Shown here: positions 6,128-14,175 of the stretch, piece after piece | How positions within the stretch are numbered: position 1 is the first letter of the stretch | Layout: each line of letters opens with the position of its first letter | Assembly: GCA_945883785.1 (NCBI GenBank) | Contig: CAMCYD010000011.1 | Coordinates: forward strand, 1-33,799 | Direction of reading: 5' to 3' | Length of the DNA: 33,799 nt | Source: Helicobacter pylori PMSS1 | GTDB lineage: Bacteria > Campylobacterota > Campylobacteria > Campylobacterales > Arcobacteraceae | Made by a program: the position numbers and the translations under genes | The notes under the pieces: generated by a model | What the model was told of the DNA's origin: nothing | Seen by the model: only the letters and a program-made list of their open reading frames with translations | Database searches by the model: none

Positions 6128-6757
6128 ATGCAAATCTCAAGTATTCAATCAAATCCGTATATCACAATGAATACATCAAAAGTTTCAAATGCTAATCAGC
6201 CAAAAGAAACTAACTATCAGATGATGAGTCTTGAAGACTTGGAAAAATTATCTTATGATGAATTTAAAAATAATATAAATACGATTCAAAATAGATTTGA
6301 TACTATTTTAAAAGAATCTCCTGATGAATTAAATAGCAACAAAGATTTTCTTGTAAATGTATCTGTAATGGCAGACAGAATAAGTATAGTTAATAAATTT
6401 CCTAATGAAAATATGAGCAAAGCTTTATTTGATACGCTAAACAATACTGAACAATCATCCCAAAAAGTATTTTTTGCTAGTGAAATTCAGCAAAATTTGA
6501 CCGACTATTATTATGGTAAAAATGTACAAGCTAGTTTTATGGTGGGAGAAGGGATTCATTCAACAGAAAGTTTAACAAAACAACAAATGAATAGTATAAA
6601 TTTTGATGATTTTATCTCCAAAATGTTATCAAACTTTGGAAAGGATGTTGCTACATCTGGCGGAAGTGTCAAACAACAGTACCAAGGGATAGTTGATGGC
6701 TATAGCTTACTGAAACAAAACTATGATTTCCAAAAAAGTGAACCTATTTATGCTTGA
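6128..6757 (+). CDS. Repeated-family protein D (unknown function)
   Basis: 209 residues with the MQISSIQSNPYIT start, AAGGAT ribosome site and conserved C-terminal half (VQASFMVGEGIH, LTKQQMN, INFDDFISKMLSNFG, SGGSVKQQYQGIVDGYSLLKQNYD, SEPIYA). The middle, about residues 20-115, resembles A most in its opening (LSYDEFKNN) and then differs. It lies 33 bases after gene C, the same gap as between A and B. Instead of a terminator hairpin, its end overlaps the next frame, a membrane protein gene, so the unit here is joined to different downstream DNA. Confidence 0.8.
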   Translation: MQISSIQSNPYITMNTSKVSNANQPKETNYQMMSLEDLEKLSYDEFKNNINTIQNRFDTILKESPDELNSNKDFLVNVSVMADRISIVNKFPNENMSKALFDTLNNTEQSSQKVFFASEIQQNLTDYYYGKNVQASFMVGEGIHSTESLTKQQMNSINFDDFISKMLSNFGKDVATSGGSVKQQYQGIVDGYSLLKQNYDFQKSEPIYA

Positions 6758-6767
6758 TGGAGATTTT

Positions 6768-7565
6768 TTGAAAGAGAATAGATTATATATTTTCATTATT
6801 GTATGGTGTATAATCGTTTTCTTTCTTGCCATTTTTACTACTAACAACAACGATACAAAAACAACCAAATTAGTTGAGTCAGCAACAGAAAAGATAGAAA
6901 TAAAAGAGTCATTAGAGGTTCAAGATAAAATCTCTTCAAGCCAAATACCACAAGCTAGTTCAATCATAACAAATCAAACAGTTCACAGATACAATACCAA
7001 TATTGAACAACCGCAAAACACTCTCTTTGTAGAAGAAAACTCTCTACAAAAAACCTCCTTGCCACAATACAAGCCTTATTACCAAGAGGAACAACCTCCA
7101 AGAACAAAATCAAATACTGATTTCCAAAAAAATTCAAAACTAAAAATCATAAATGAACCTTCCATAATCTACGATACAATGGATGATAGTGGACGATATA
7201 TTATCAAATTGCACAGTAGCAAAACAGTCGAATCACAAAAAAATATCACTCAATATATTGTTATCTCTGGGGAGATAAAAAATGACACTAAAAGTACATC
7301 TTTTCCTATGTCTTTAAATGAAAATTATCTTCACTTAGCTAATGATTTATTTATAACTATTGAGGATGTAAACAATACAAATAATCCTCTTATCAAATGT
7401 GATGGATACTTTCTCAATGGTTTAACTAAATACTATATCTACAAAGTTAAAATCGACCTCTACAATACAAATGCAAGTTGTTATATCAGTTCAGCAGAAC
7501 CTATATCCTCTTTGCTCAATGATAATAATGAAGATGATGAACCAATTATGATAGAGACAGACTAG
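6768..7565 (+). CDS. Single-pass membrane protein, unknown
   Basis: The frame is open from 6723. Three starts are possible: ATG 6723 and ATG 6750, both inside gene D and poorly served, or TTG 6768 with GGAG five bases upstream, which I prefer (265 residues). The product has a short charged N-terminus, one membrane segment (about residues 7-24, YIFIIVWCIIVFFLAIF), then a long polar linker rich in Q, N and T, and a C-terminal domain of about 130 residues that looks like beta structure (YIVISGEIKND, IKCDGYFLNGLTKYYIYKVKIDLYN) with two cysteines. The topology implies the bulk is periplasmic. The end is very acidic. Its overlap with gene D suggests co-translation with the repeated family. I do not recognise it. 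Confidence 0.65.
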   Translation: MKENRLYIFIIVWCIIVFFLAIFTTNNNDTKTTKLVESATEKIEIKESLEVQDKISSSQIPQASSIITNQTVHRYNTNIEQPQNTLFVEENSLQKTSLPQYKPYYQEEQPPRTKSNTDFQKNSKLKIINEPSIIYDTMDDSGRYIIKLHSSKTVESQKNITQYIVISGEIKNDTKSTSFPMSLNENYLHLANDLFITIEDVNNTNNPLIKCDGYFLNGLTKYYIYKVKIDLYNTNASCYISSAEPISSLLNDNNEDDEPIMIETD

Positions 7566-7604
7566 TCAAAAACTACAATTATTTTATAGTTTTGCTAGTT
7601 TTTT
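7561..7604. terminator. Bidirectional terminator between convergent genes
   Basis: ACTAGTCAAAAACTA (7561-7575) pairs imperfectly with TAGTTTTGCTAGT (7587-7599), followed by a T run. The stem contains the stop codon of the membrane protein gene, and the stop of the minus-strand gene at 7584 lies in the loop. Confidence 0.7.
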
Positions 7605-7886
7605 ATTAAAAAAGAAAGTCCCAAAAGGGATAAGTGAGGAGATAAAACCAATTATTGTAAGTTTTAACCCTTTTTTATACTCCATATGAAAATCATAAAG
7701 CATCACCAAAAACCAGACAAAAAGCCCACCATGAATCATCCCTATAATTTTTGTAGCGATTGGAATATCAAAAAGATATTTCAATGGCATCGCTATAAAA
7801 AGGAGTATCAAAAACGACCATCCCTCTATTTTTCCAACTACTATCAATTTTTCTTTTGTATCACTATCTTCAAACTCACTAAACAT
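7584..7886 (-). CDS. DUF3817 integral membrane protein
   Basis: A 100-residue protein with about three membrane segments. The conserved stretch GKIEGWSFLILLFIAMPLKYLF and the later IHGGLFVWFLVMLY match the DUF3817 family of small membrane proteins of unknown role. The ATG at 7886 shares one base with the TAA of the preceding gene (TAATG), and AGAGGA stands just upstream, so I use this start rather than an in-frame codon further out at 7958. It is translationally coupled to the CopD-like gene. Confidence 0.82.
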   Translation of the reverse strand: MFSEFEDSDTKEKLIVVGKIEGWSFLILLFIAMPLKYLFDIPIATKIIGMIHGGLFVWFLVMLYDFHMEYKKGLKLTIIGFISSLIPFGTFFFNKKLAKL

Positions 7887-8365
7887 TACAATCCTCTCAA
7901 AGTTACACCTAAATACAGTGCGATTAGCCCTAAAGCTATGTTGGTTGGTATCATCCAAAGTGCAAGTGGAGTCAGTGTCTCTTTTGCACTTTTAAAATCA
8001 CCCTCATCAAATAATTTTTGAGCTTTATTTCGCTTCAAATAGATAACAGTAAAAATAACTGCCATCACACTCCAAATAGCCTCTTTGATATGGACTATTG
8101 GATAGAGTGGAGAAACTTTCAGCTCTAGCCCTATGGACATCAAAACAGCAGTTATAAGAAGTATGATGATAGAAGGTATCACCATATTAAAAAATCTTCG
8201 TAAAAGCTCCAAAGTTCGCCCTAGTTTTATCTTTGGTTCTTCAATCTCTTGTATTGAATAGTGGACTGCAAACCGAATAGCAATCATCCCACCAACCCAG
8301 ATGACTGCTGAGATGATATGGAAAAATACTATCAAACTTCCGTAAATTGCAAAAAATTCGCTCAC
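7886..8365 (-). CDS. CopD-like conserved membrane protein
   Basis: 159 residues with four hydrophobic segments. The first has YGSLIVFFHIISAVIWVGGMI, the H-x6-WVGG pattern seen in CopD / DUF2269-like membrane proteins, in which histidines may bind haem or metal; HIKEAIWSVMAV in the third segment supplies another histidine. It lies nine bases after ccsBA and overlaps the DUF3817 gene, so the three form one transcript. That context suggests a link to cytochrome or redox biology, but no substrate can be assigned. Whether it is closer to CopD or to HemJ-type proteins needs a profile search. Confidence 0.7.
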   Translation of the reverse strand: MSEFFAIYGSLIVFFHIISAVIWVGGMIAIRFAVHYSIQEIEEPKIKLGRTLELLRRFFNMVIPSIIILLITAVLMSIGLELKVSPLYPIVHIKEAIWSVMAVIFTVIYLKRNKAQKLFDEGDFKSAKETLTPLALWMIPTNIALGLIALYLGVTLRGL

Positions 8366-8374
8366 TTTCCTCTC

Positions 8375-11101
8375 CTAAAGTTTGATAACAGAAAGGTCTC
8401 TTTTTCTATATGCAACTGCAATAACAACAAATACCATAGCAGTAAGCACATAAACCCAAGTAGGAACAGGTACAGGGTCACCTGTAGCATACGAGTGCAT
8501 TCCACTTAGATAAAAATTCACACCAAAGTAAGTCATCAAAATCGTACTAAATGCTAAAGTTGATGCAACCGCAAATACAAACGGACGATTGAGTTTTGGG
8601 ATAAGTCTAAGATGTAAAACTATCGCATAAACAACAATAGCTACATAAGCCCAAGTCTCTTTTGGGTCCCATCCCCAATATCTTCCCCACGATTCATTTG
8701 CCCAAACTCCACCTAAAAAGTTTCCAACTATTAGTGCCGAAAGCCCTATGATAAGTGCGGCTTCGTTGATAGCTGTGATATGTTTGATTGTTTTATCAAT
8801 ATGTGGTTTTGTTTCACCTCTAAAAATAAACAAAAGAAGTGCCATAAATCCGAGCATTCCGCCAAGTGCTAAAAATCCATATGAACCCGTGATAATCGAT
8901 ACATGGATAGTGAGCCAGTATGATTTTAGAACTGGCACTAGATTTGTAATTTGTGGGTCTATTCCACTTAAATGTGCTGTAAACATAAACACTGCAGTCA
9001 TAATAACAGCAGCACTCAAAGCCAAAAGTGATTTTCTAAAGAAAACGACTCCAGCAAACATAATACTCCATGCTATATAAACAAGCGACTCGTAAGTATT
9101 ACTCCAAGGAGCATGTCCGCTAATATACCATCTAAATCCCATTCCAATAGTTTGTATCAAAAATAATAGTGCCAATACTCCAAATAAAACCATATTCAGT
9201 TTTTTAGAGGATAGATTTTGTTTAAATACAGTCACAAAAGCAATAACAAGCATCAAAACACCTAAACATAAATAAGCCAAAGTAAGTCGTGGGAAAATAT
9301 CAAGTTTATTAAAAAGCAACTCTGCATCAATTTTTGTATCATTTGGATAAATATCTTTTCCGAATTTTTGTTGATATATAGAGATAAGTTTTAAACTTTT
9401 AGAAGCAGCCGTATAATTTCCATCACTTATAGCTGAGATAAAACTGGAAGTGATAAAATAAACAACCTCTTTGTCTTGCCCTTGTAGTGTATTGATTGCC
9501 GTGTTTGGACTTATCCATTGGTTATTTGTATCACCAATTTTCGGATAAACTTTGAACATATCGCTCAAAAATATCATATACATAATGTTTACTCTTTCAT
9601 CAACTCTTACCGCATCTTTTTCAAAAGTTCCCCTTTGATTTGGGTCTATTTTGTTTATCTTTTCTAAAAGTTGTGCTAATTTATATCCATCTTGTGTAAG
9701 AATTTCACTAAAAGCTACATATTTTCTATCCTTTGGCACACCTAAATATTCTCTTAGTTTTGGAGTATCTACTTTAATGATTTTGATATCTTTCCAAATA
9801 TTTGGATTTGATAACATCCCTAAAACAACTTGATTTGGATTCATCCCTAAAAATTCACTTTGTCTTGATAATTTATTTAAAATCTCCCTTGAAAGCGTAT
9901 CCATTGGTTTCATTCTACCCATCTCAGCTTGTACAATAAGATGGGAAAATTTCTCCGCAATCTCTTTACTCTCGTCTTTGTATTTTTCAAGATGTGAAAC
10001 TGTATCGTTAAGATTAATAGGAACTTTCACTTCTGCTTTCACATCAGTCACACCAAAAAGAACCAAAACAGCCATAATAACAGCCGTTTGATTTGCCTTG
10101 CTTATGTATTGTATTAATTTTGTAAATCTTGCATTTTTATCAAAAAAGTTCATCACAAGTCCTATTAAAAGCATTAAATATCCTGCATATGTTGGCCAAT
10201 GCCCAATATCTTTATTTACTGACAAAACCGTTCCTAATTCATCTTGATCGTACGAACTTTGAAAAAATTTAAATCCATCGTAATATAAAATATGATTCAT
10301 ATAAATATGAAAAGGAAACTCTATATTGTTTGTTTTGTCAATCAATATTACTTGACTTGAATAAGAGGATGGAGCCATACTTCCTGGGTATCTTTTGAGT
10401 TCAAAATCATTTAATTTAAGCGAAAACGGGAGTGCTAAAGATTTTGAACCATATTCAAGTGAGATTTTTGTTCCATCTGCAAATAATATATCTTTTACCA
10501 AACCTGTTTTTGTCCCCCTTTGTCCCACAAGTCTAGTTTGTTGTGCTTCACCTTTGTATTTTGCTTCAACCGTTAAGAGTCCCATTTTCCCACCATTTTT
10601 TTGAGAAAGTTCATAATTTACAAAATTTACTTCTAAATCTGTCCCATTTAGTGGTACTTTATAAGAAAAACTATTATTTCCAATTGCTCCAAAATCTTTT
10701 TCAAAATAGGTAGTTTCACTTTTTCCATCTTTATGGGTTGTGATATGGATAAAAGGCTCAAGTGAAATCATTTGATTTGTAGTTTCACCTTCTCTAATGT
10801 TCATAATCCCTTCATACCCATAATATCTTGTAAGTGCTGCCCCAATAAGCATCACAACAAAGGAAGAGTGAAAAATAAATTTTGCTTTACTTTTGAACAT
10901 ATTTATGTTTGCCATAATCCCAATCAGATTAAAAATAGTCAAAGTTAAAACCATCTCATACCAAAAATTATTATACACAAGAATTCTCGAGGTTGAGCTT
11001 CCAAAGTCATTCTCAATAAATGTCGCAACGCCTGCACCAATAGCTAAAATAGACAACAAAGCAATCGTTGTCCAATAGGAAAAAAATAGTTTTTGAAACA
11101 T
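8375..11101 (-). CDS. ccsBA: Fused cytochrome c biogenesis protein CcsBA (ResB-CcsA)
   Basis: A 908-residue polytopic protein joining an N-terminal ResB/CcsB part to a C-terminal CcsA part, the System II cytochrome c synthase that carries haem across the inner membrane and attaches it to CXXCH motifs. The four histidines known to be critical in the family can be placed: H78 (KFIFHSSF) and H830 (IVLHLRL) in membrane segments, and H733 (LTIHVSI) and H869 (GMHSYA) toward the periplasm. The tryptophan-rich WWD motif (WANESWGRYWGWDPKETW) is at about 800-817. The large periplasmic domain between the halves is present. Length matches epsilonproteobacterial fused forms (about 900-950). Two small membrane protein genes follow in the same transcript. 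Confidence 0.95.
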   Translation of the reverse strand: MFQKLFFSYWTTIALLSILAIGAGVATFIENDFGSSTSRILVYNNFWYEMVLTLTIFNLIGIMANINMFKSKAKFIFHSSFVVMLIGAALTRYYGYEGIMNIREGETTNQMISLEPFIHITTHKDGKSETTYFEKDFGAIGNNSFSYKVPLNGTDLEVNFVNYELSQKNGGKMGLLTVEAKYKGEAQQTRLVGQRGTKTGLVKDILFADGTKISLEYGSKSLALPFSLKLNDFELKRYPGSMAPSSYSSQVILIDKTNNIEFPFHIYMNHILYYDGFKFFQSSYDQDELGTVLSVNKDIGHWPTYAGYLMLLIGLVMNFFDKNARFTKLIQYISKANQTAVIMAVLVLFGVTDVKAEVKVPINLNDTVSHLEKYKDESKEIAEKFSHLIVQAEMGRMKPMDTLSREILNKLSRQSEFLGMNPNQVVLGMLSNPNIWKDIKIIKVDTPKLREYLGVPKDRKYVAFSEILTQDGYKLAQLLEKINKIDPNQRGTFEKDAVRVDERVNIMYMIFLSDMFKVYPKIGDTNNQWISPNTAINTLQGQDKEVVYFITSSFISAISDGNYTAASKSLKLISIYQQKFGKDIYPNDTKIDAELLFNKLDIFPRLTLAYLCLGVLMLVIAFVTVFKQNLSSKKLNMVLFGVLALLFLIQTIGMGFRWYISGHAPWSNTYESLVYIAWSIMFAGVVFFRKSLLALSAAVIMTAVFMFTAHLSGIDPQITNLVPVLKSYWLTIHVSIITGSYGFLALGGMLGFMALLLFIFRGETKPHIDKTIKHITAINEAALIIGLSALIVGNFLGGVWANESWGRYWGWDPKETWAYVAIVVYAIVLHLRLIPKLNRPFVFAVASTLAFSTILMTYFGVNFYLSGMHSYATGDPVPVPTWVYVLTAMVFVVIAVAYRKRDLSVIKL

Positions 11102-11232
11102 ATGTAATCGTACCTTCTCTTTTTTTTAAAATAGTTTGGATTATAACAAAATATAGTTTTTGTTTAATTTATCAATACTTTTTTAGTCAAAAAAGGTAAG
11201 TTTGAATTAAATAACATCATATACAAAAGCAT

Positions 11233-11249
11233 TGTATATTTTATATACA
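11233..11249. promoter_or_regulatory. 17-base palindrome upstream of amtB
   Basis: TGTATATTTTATATACA is a perfect inverted repeat (7 bp, 3-base centre) about 87 bases before the amtB start, in the 234-base gap between divergent ccsBA and amtB. Its size and symmetry suit a dimeric regulator binding site. No clear sigma-54 box (GG-N10-GC) is visible in this gap, so control may differ from the NtrC/sigma-54 control of amtB in enterics. Confidence 0.35.
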
Positions 11250-11335
11250 CATAGAGTATTTATTAAATCGCCAGAATCTGTCATACTTTCTCTGATTGAT
11301 TTATTCAATAACGAAACTCAAAAAAAGGAAAAGAG

Positions 11336-12640
11336 ATGAAAACAAAAACTTGGCTTTTAACACTTCTCCCTGCGATGGCATTTGCAGAGGAAGCAGCAAC
11401 AATCAATTCTGGTAACAATGCATGGATGATGATGTCAACGGCATTGGTACTTCTTATGACACCTGCTGGACTAGCATTATTTTATGCTGGGATGACAAGA
11501 AGTAAAAATGTACTTAATACTTATGCAATGGTATTTGGTGCTTTTGTTGTTGCTTTTGTTGCTTGGATTGTCGCTGGATATTCTATGGCATTTGGAAATG
11601 GTGGTAGCTTACAAAGCTTTATTGGTGGATTTGATAATATGTTTTTAAATGGGATCAACTGGTCTGATTTAACTGCTCAATCTTATTCTATGTATGTATT
11701 TATAGTGTTTCAAGGGACATTTGCTGCTATCACTGTTGCAATTGCAAGTGGTTCAGTTATTGAGAGAATGAAGTTCTCAACTTGGTTAATCTTTGTTGCT
11801 CTTTGGACAGTATTTGTATATGCTCCAATTGCACATATGGTTTGGGGTGGAGCTGGAGCATACTTATTTGATGCAGGAGCTTTAGATTTTGCAGGTGGTA
11901 CTGTTGTTCATATGAATGGTGGTTTGGCTGGTTTAGTACTTGCTATCTTAATCGGTAAAAGAAAAGATTTACAAAAAACTGCAATGAAACCTATGAGTAT
12001 TATGTTAACAGCACTTGGTGCAGCATTATTATGGTTTGGTTGGTTTGGATTCAATGGTGGATCAGCATTTGGTGCAACAGAAGTTGCAGGACTTGCATAC
12101 TTAACAACAGCATTAGCTCCAGCAATAGCAGCTATTACTTGGATGGTATTAGAGTATATGGTGTACAAAAAAGTTACTCTACTTGGTGCAGTTTCAGGGG
12201 TTGTAGCAGGACTTGTTGCTATCACACCAGCAGCTGGATTTGTTGATGTAAGTGGTTCATTTATCATAGGAATTGTTGGTTCGATTGTAGGATTCTTTGG
12301 TGTAGTAGTATTAAAGAAAAGATTTGGATACGACGATTCTTTAGATGCATTTGGAATTCACTTCTTAGCAGGACTTTGGGGAGCATTAGCTACAGGATTA
12401 TTAGCTGTGGATGATAAAAATCTTTTATGGGATGGACCACTCAAAGCAACAGGTGATAGAATGGGACAATTTATGGTTCAATTAGAGTCTGTAGTTGTTG
12501 TTGGATTGGTTACTTTAATAGGAACAATCGTTATCTATTACATAGCATCAGCATTAACTGGTGGTGGAAGAGTTGATGAAGAGACAGAATCAATTGGGCT
12601 TGATGAAGCAACACACGGTGAGAAATCACTTAACTTATAA
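11336..12640 (+). CDS. amtB: Ammonium transporter AmtB
   Basis: 434 residues with a cleavable signal peptide (KTKTWLLTLLPAMAFA) and eleven predicted membrane segments. Amt hallmarks are present: NNAWMMMSTALVLLMTPAGLALFYAGM, the FQGTFAAITVAI segment, WMVWGGAGAY-like region, and the twin pore histidines H192 (VVHMNGG) and H342 (GIHFLAG). It conducts ammonia/ammonium across the inner membrane at low external supply. The ribosome site AAAGGAAAAGAG precedes the ATG. glnK follows after 13 bases, the usual amtB-glnK pairing, in which PII plugs the transporter when nitrogen is ample. Confidence 0.97.
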   Translation: MKTKTWLLTLLPAMAFAEEAATINSGNNAWMMMSTALVLLMTPAGLALFYAGMTRSKNVLNTYAMVFGAFVVAFVAWIVAGYSMAFGNGGSLQSFIGGFDNMFLNGINWSDLTAQSYSMYVFIVFQGTFAAITVAIASGSVIERMKFSTWLIFVALWTVFVYAPIAHMVWGGAGAYLFDAGALDFAGGTVVHMNGGLAGLVLAILIGKRKDLQKTAMKPMSIMLTALGAALLWFGWFGFNGGSAFGATEVAGLAYLTTALAPAIAAITWMVLEYMVYKKVTLLGAVSGVVAGLVAITPAAGFVDVSGSFIIGIVGSIVGFFGVVVLKKRFGYDDSLDAFGIHFLAGLWGALATGLLAVDDKNLLWDGPLKATGDRMGQFMVQLESVVVVGLVTLIGTIVIYYIASALTGGGRVDEETESIGLDEATHGEKSLNL

Positions 12641-12650
12641 TAAGGGATAA

Positions 12651-12992
<342 letters not shown>

Positions 12993-13011
12993 TTTTAAAC
13001 TTGCTTTTACT

Positions 13012-13043
13012 AAAAAAGGGTGGTCTCAAAGCCACCTTTTTTT
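13012..13043 (+). terminator. Rho-independent terminator after glnK
   Basis: AAAAAAGGGTGG, an eight-base loop, then CCACCTTTTTTT: a 12-bp stem (one G-T pair) ending in a T run, 20 bases after the glnK stop. Confidence 0.85.
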
Positions 13044-13049
13044 ATTATC

Positions 13050-13102
13050 AGCCGACTAAAGTCAGCTTTACAATTATCTCGTAGAGCTGACTTTAGTCGG
13101 CT
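13050..13102. repeat. Intergenic palindrome, 18-bp arms
   Basis: AGCCGACTAAAGTCAGCT (13050-13067) and its exact complement (13085-13102) are separated by 17 bases. It lies between the glnK terminator and the end of the minus-strand E1-like gene, and may act as terminator for the latter. Each arm is itself partly palindromic (GACTAAAGTC). GCCGACTTTA also occurs at 1759 inside the foldback element, which suggests a dispersed REP-like family. Confidence 0.7.
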
Positions 13103-13121
13103 ACTAGAATGTCTCAATCAT

Positions 13122-13793
13122 TTACTCTTTGGGTAGATTAAATTTTTGAATGGTAAACTCCCCCTCATTATTAAAGAAAACATAATACAAAAAGTCTTTT
13201 TTCACTTCAAATCCAGCTAGATATTTTAAAGCTAGATTTGCTTGAAGTGAGGCTATGTTCATAACTATAGGACAAGCAATACCATTTGGAATTCGCTCTT
13301 TAACCGAAAACACACTTGAAAATGATGCTTTATCAAAAAAACAAACTTGCCCATGAAACTCCTCAACACTTCCATAAATCCAAGGGATATTTTTCTCTTT
13401 CGCAAAACTATCTATCGTAGCTCTTACAGGAAGATTATCTGTCGCATCAAGCATCAAATCAGGAACAATATCAAGTTTTGTAAAATCACCAAAACTCCCA
13501 TCAATTGAGACCACATCAACATAAGGGCAACGAGCAACTATCAGCTCTCCAAGAACTTCACACTTCTTTCTCCCCTCATCACAACTTCTAAAACCAATCT
13601 GACGGTGTATATTGTGCACACCAACCTCATCAAAATCAATCAGTGTAATTTTTCCAATCCCGCTACTTCCAAGTGCGATTGCCAAACTACACCCTAGCCC
13701 TCCACAACCAACTATCACGATATGTTGTTTTTGAAGTGATTGTTGCGTTTCAAACCCCCAAAGTTTTATCTGTCTTGCGAAATACTCTTCCAT
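13122..13793 (-). CDS. ThiF/MoeB/HesA-family E1-like adenylyltransferase
   Basis: 223 residues. It has the nucleotide-binding GCGGLG (29-34), the arginine finger region NIHRQIG (R64), and DATDN (116-120), the core of enzymes that adenylate the C-terminal glycine of a ubiquitin-like sulfur carrier (ThiS, MoaD). The YGSVEEFHGQVCFFD and GIACPIVMNIASLQANLALK segments are also typical. The CxxC zinc pairs of E. coli ThiF and MoeB are not seen, so which sulfur carrier it serves is open. The ATG at 13793 follows the xseB stop by one base; the frame extends further upstream only inside xseB. It is distinct from the second ThiF-family gene at 20696. Confidence 0.85.
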   Translation of the reverse strand: MEEYFARQIKLWGFETQQSLQKQHIVIVGCGGLGCSLAIALGSSGIGKITLIDFDEVGVHNIHRQIGFRSCDEGRKKCEVLGELIVARCPYVDVVSIDGSFGDFTKLDIVPDLMLDATDNLPVRATIDSFAKEKNIPWIYGSVEEFHGQVCFFDKASFSSVFSVKERIPNGIACPIVMNIASLQANLALKYLAGFEVKKDFLYYVFFNNEGEFTIQKFNLPKE

Positions 13794-13794
13794 G

Positions 13795-14025
13795 CTAAAA
13801 CTCTTTATTTGATAACTCTTCAAATTCAAGCTTTGCACTGTCTAGCAATTTTTGAGCCAATTCAATCTCCGCCATCCCTTTTTTGTAAGCCTCAACACTT
13901 TGGCTCAGTGTGATATCTGGCTCAATAAGCTTATCAAGATACTTTTTCGCCTCTTCGATTTTTGTTTCAAAACTTACTGGTTCACTATTGCTATTTTCAT
14001 CTTCTACTGTTTTCTTTTTTGCCAT
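13795..14025 (-). CDS. xseB: Exodeoxyribonuclease VII small subunit
   Basis: 76 residues. After a lysine-rich start it has FETKIEEAKKYLDKLIEPDITLSQSVEAYKKGMAEIELAQKLLDSAKLEFEEL, the full XseB helical hairpin. The small subunit associates with XseA to form exonuclease VII, which degrades single-stranded DNA. xseA is not in the window. It is the first gene of a two-gene transcript with the E1-like gene (one-base gap), and divergent from the diguanylate cyclase. Confidence 0.93.
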   Translation of the reverse strand: MAKKKTVEDENSNSEPVSFETKIEEAKKYLDKLIEPDITLSQSVEAYKKGMAEIELAQKLLDSAKLEFEELSNKEF

Positions 14026-14138
14026 TTTCTTCCCTTTTAAAAATTATTATCATATTTTTCAAAACATATAACTTGTCACTAGCTTATTAAATAAATAAAA
14101 AAATTTAAATATTCCATTTTCTTTTAATTGAAACATTG

Positions 14139-14144
14139 TATAAT
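14139..14144 (+). promoter_or_regulatory. Probable -10 box of the GAF-GGDEF gene
   Basis: TATAAT preceded by ATTG and a T-rich stretch, 31 bases before the ATG at 14176, in the 150-base gap between divergent xseB and the cyclase gene. Confidence 0.5.
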
Positions 14145-14175
14145 AACTTTTATAAGAAGTTAAAGGCAAAGATGT

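Noticed and set aside
3713-6757. Calling the repeated family a known type III effector or toxin
   Set aside because: No motif supports a named family; only gene context points to flagellar export, so it is left as unknown.
7686-8021. Plus-strand 111-residue frame opposite the two small membrane proteins
   Set aside because: Antisense shadow of two genes with clear membrane topology and coupled stops and starts; composition is not protein-like.
8748-11078. Several plus-strand frames opposite ccsBA
   Set aside because: All are antisense to a 908-residue gene with conserved motifs along its whole length.
11908-12267. Minus-strand 119-residue frame opposite amtB
   Set aside because: Shadow of the transporter coding sequence, low-complexity A/P/N composition.
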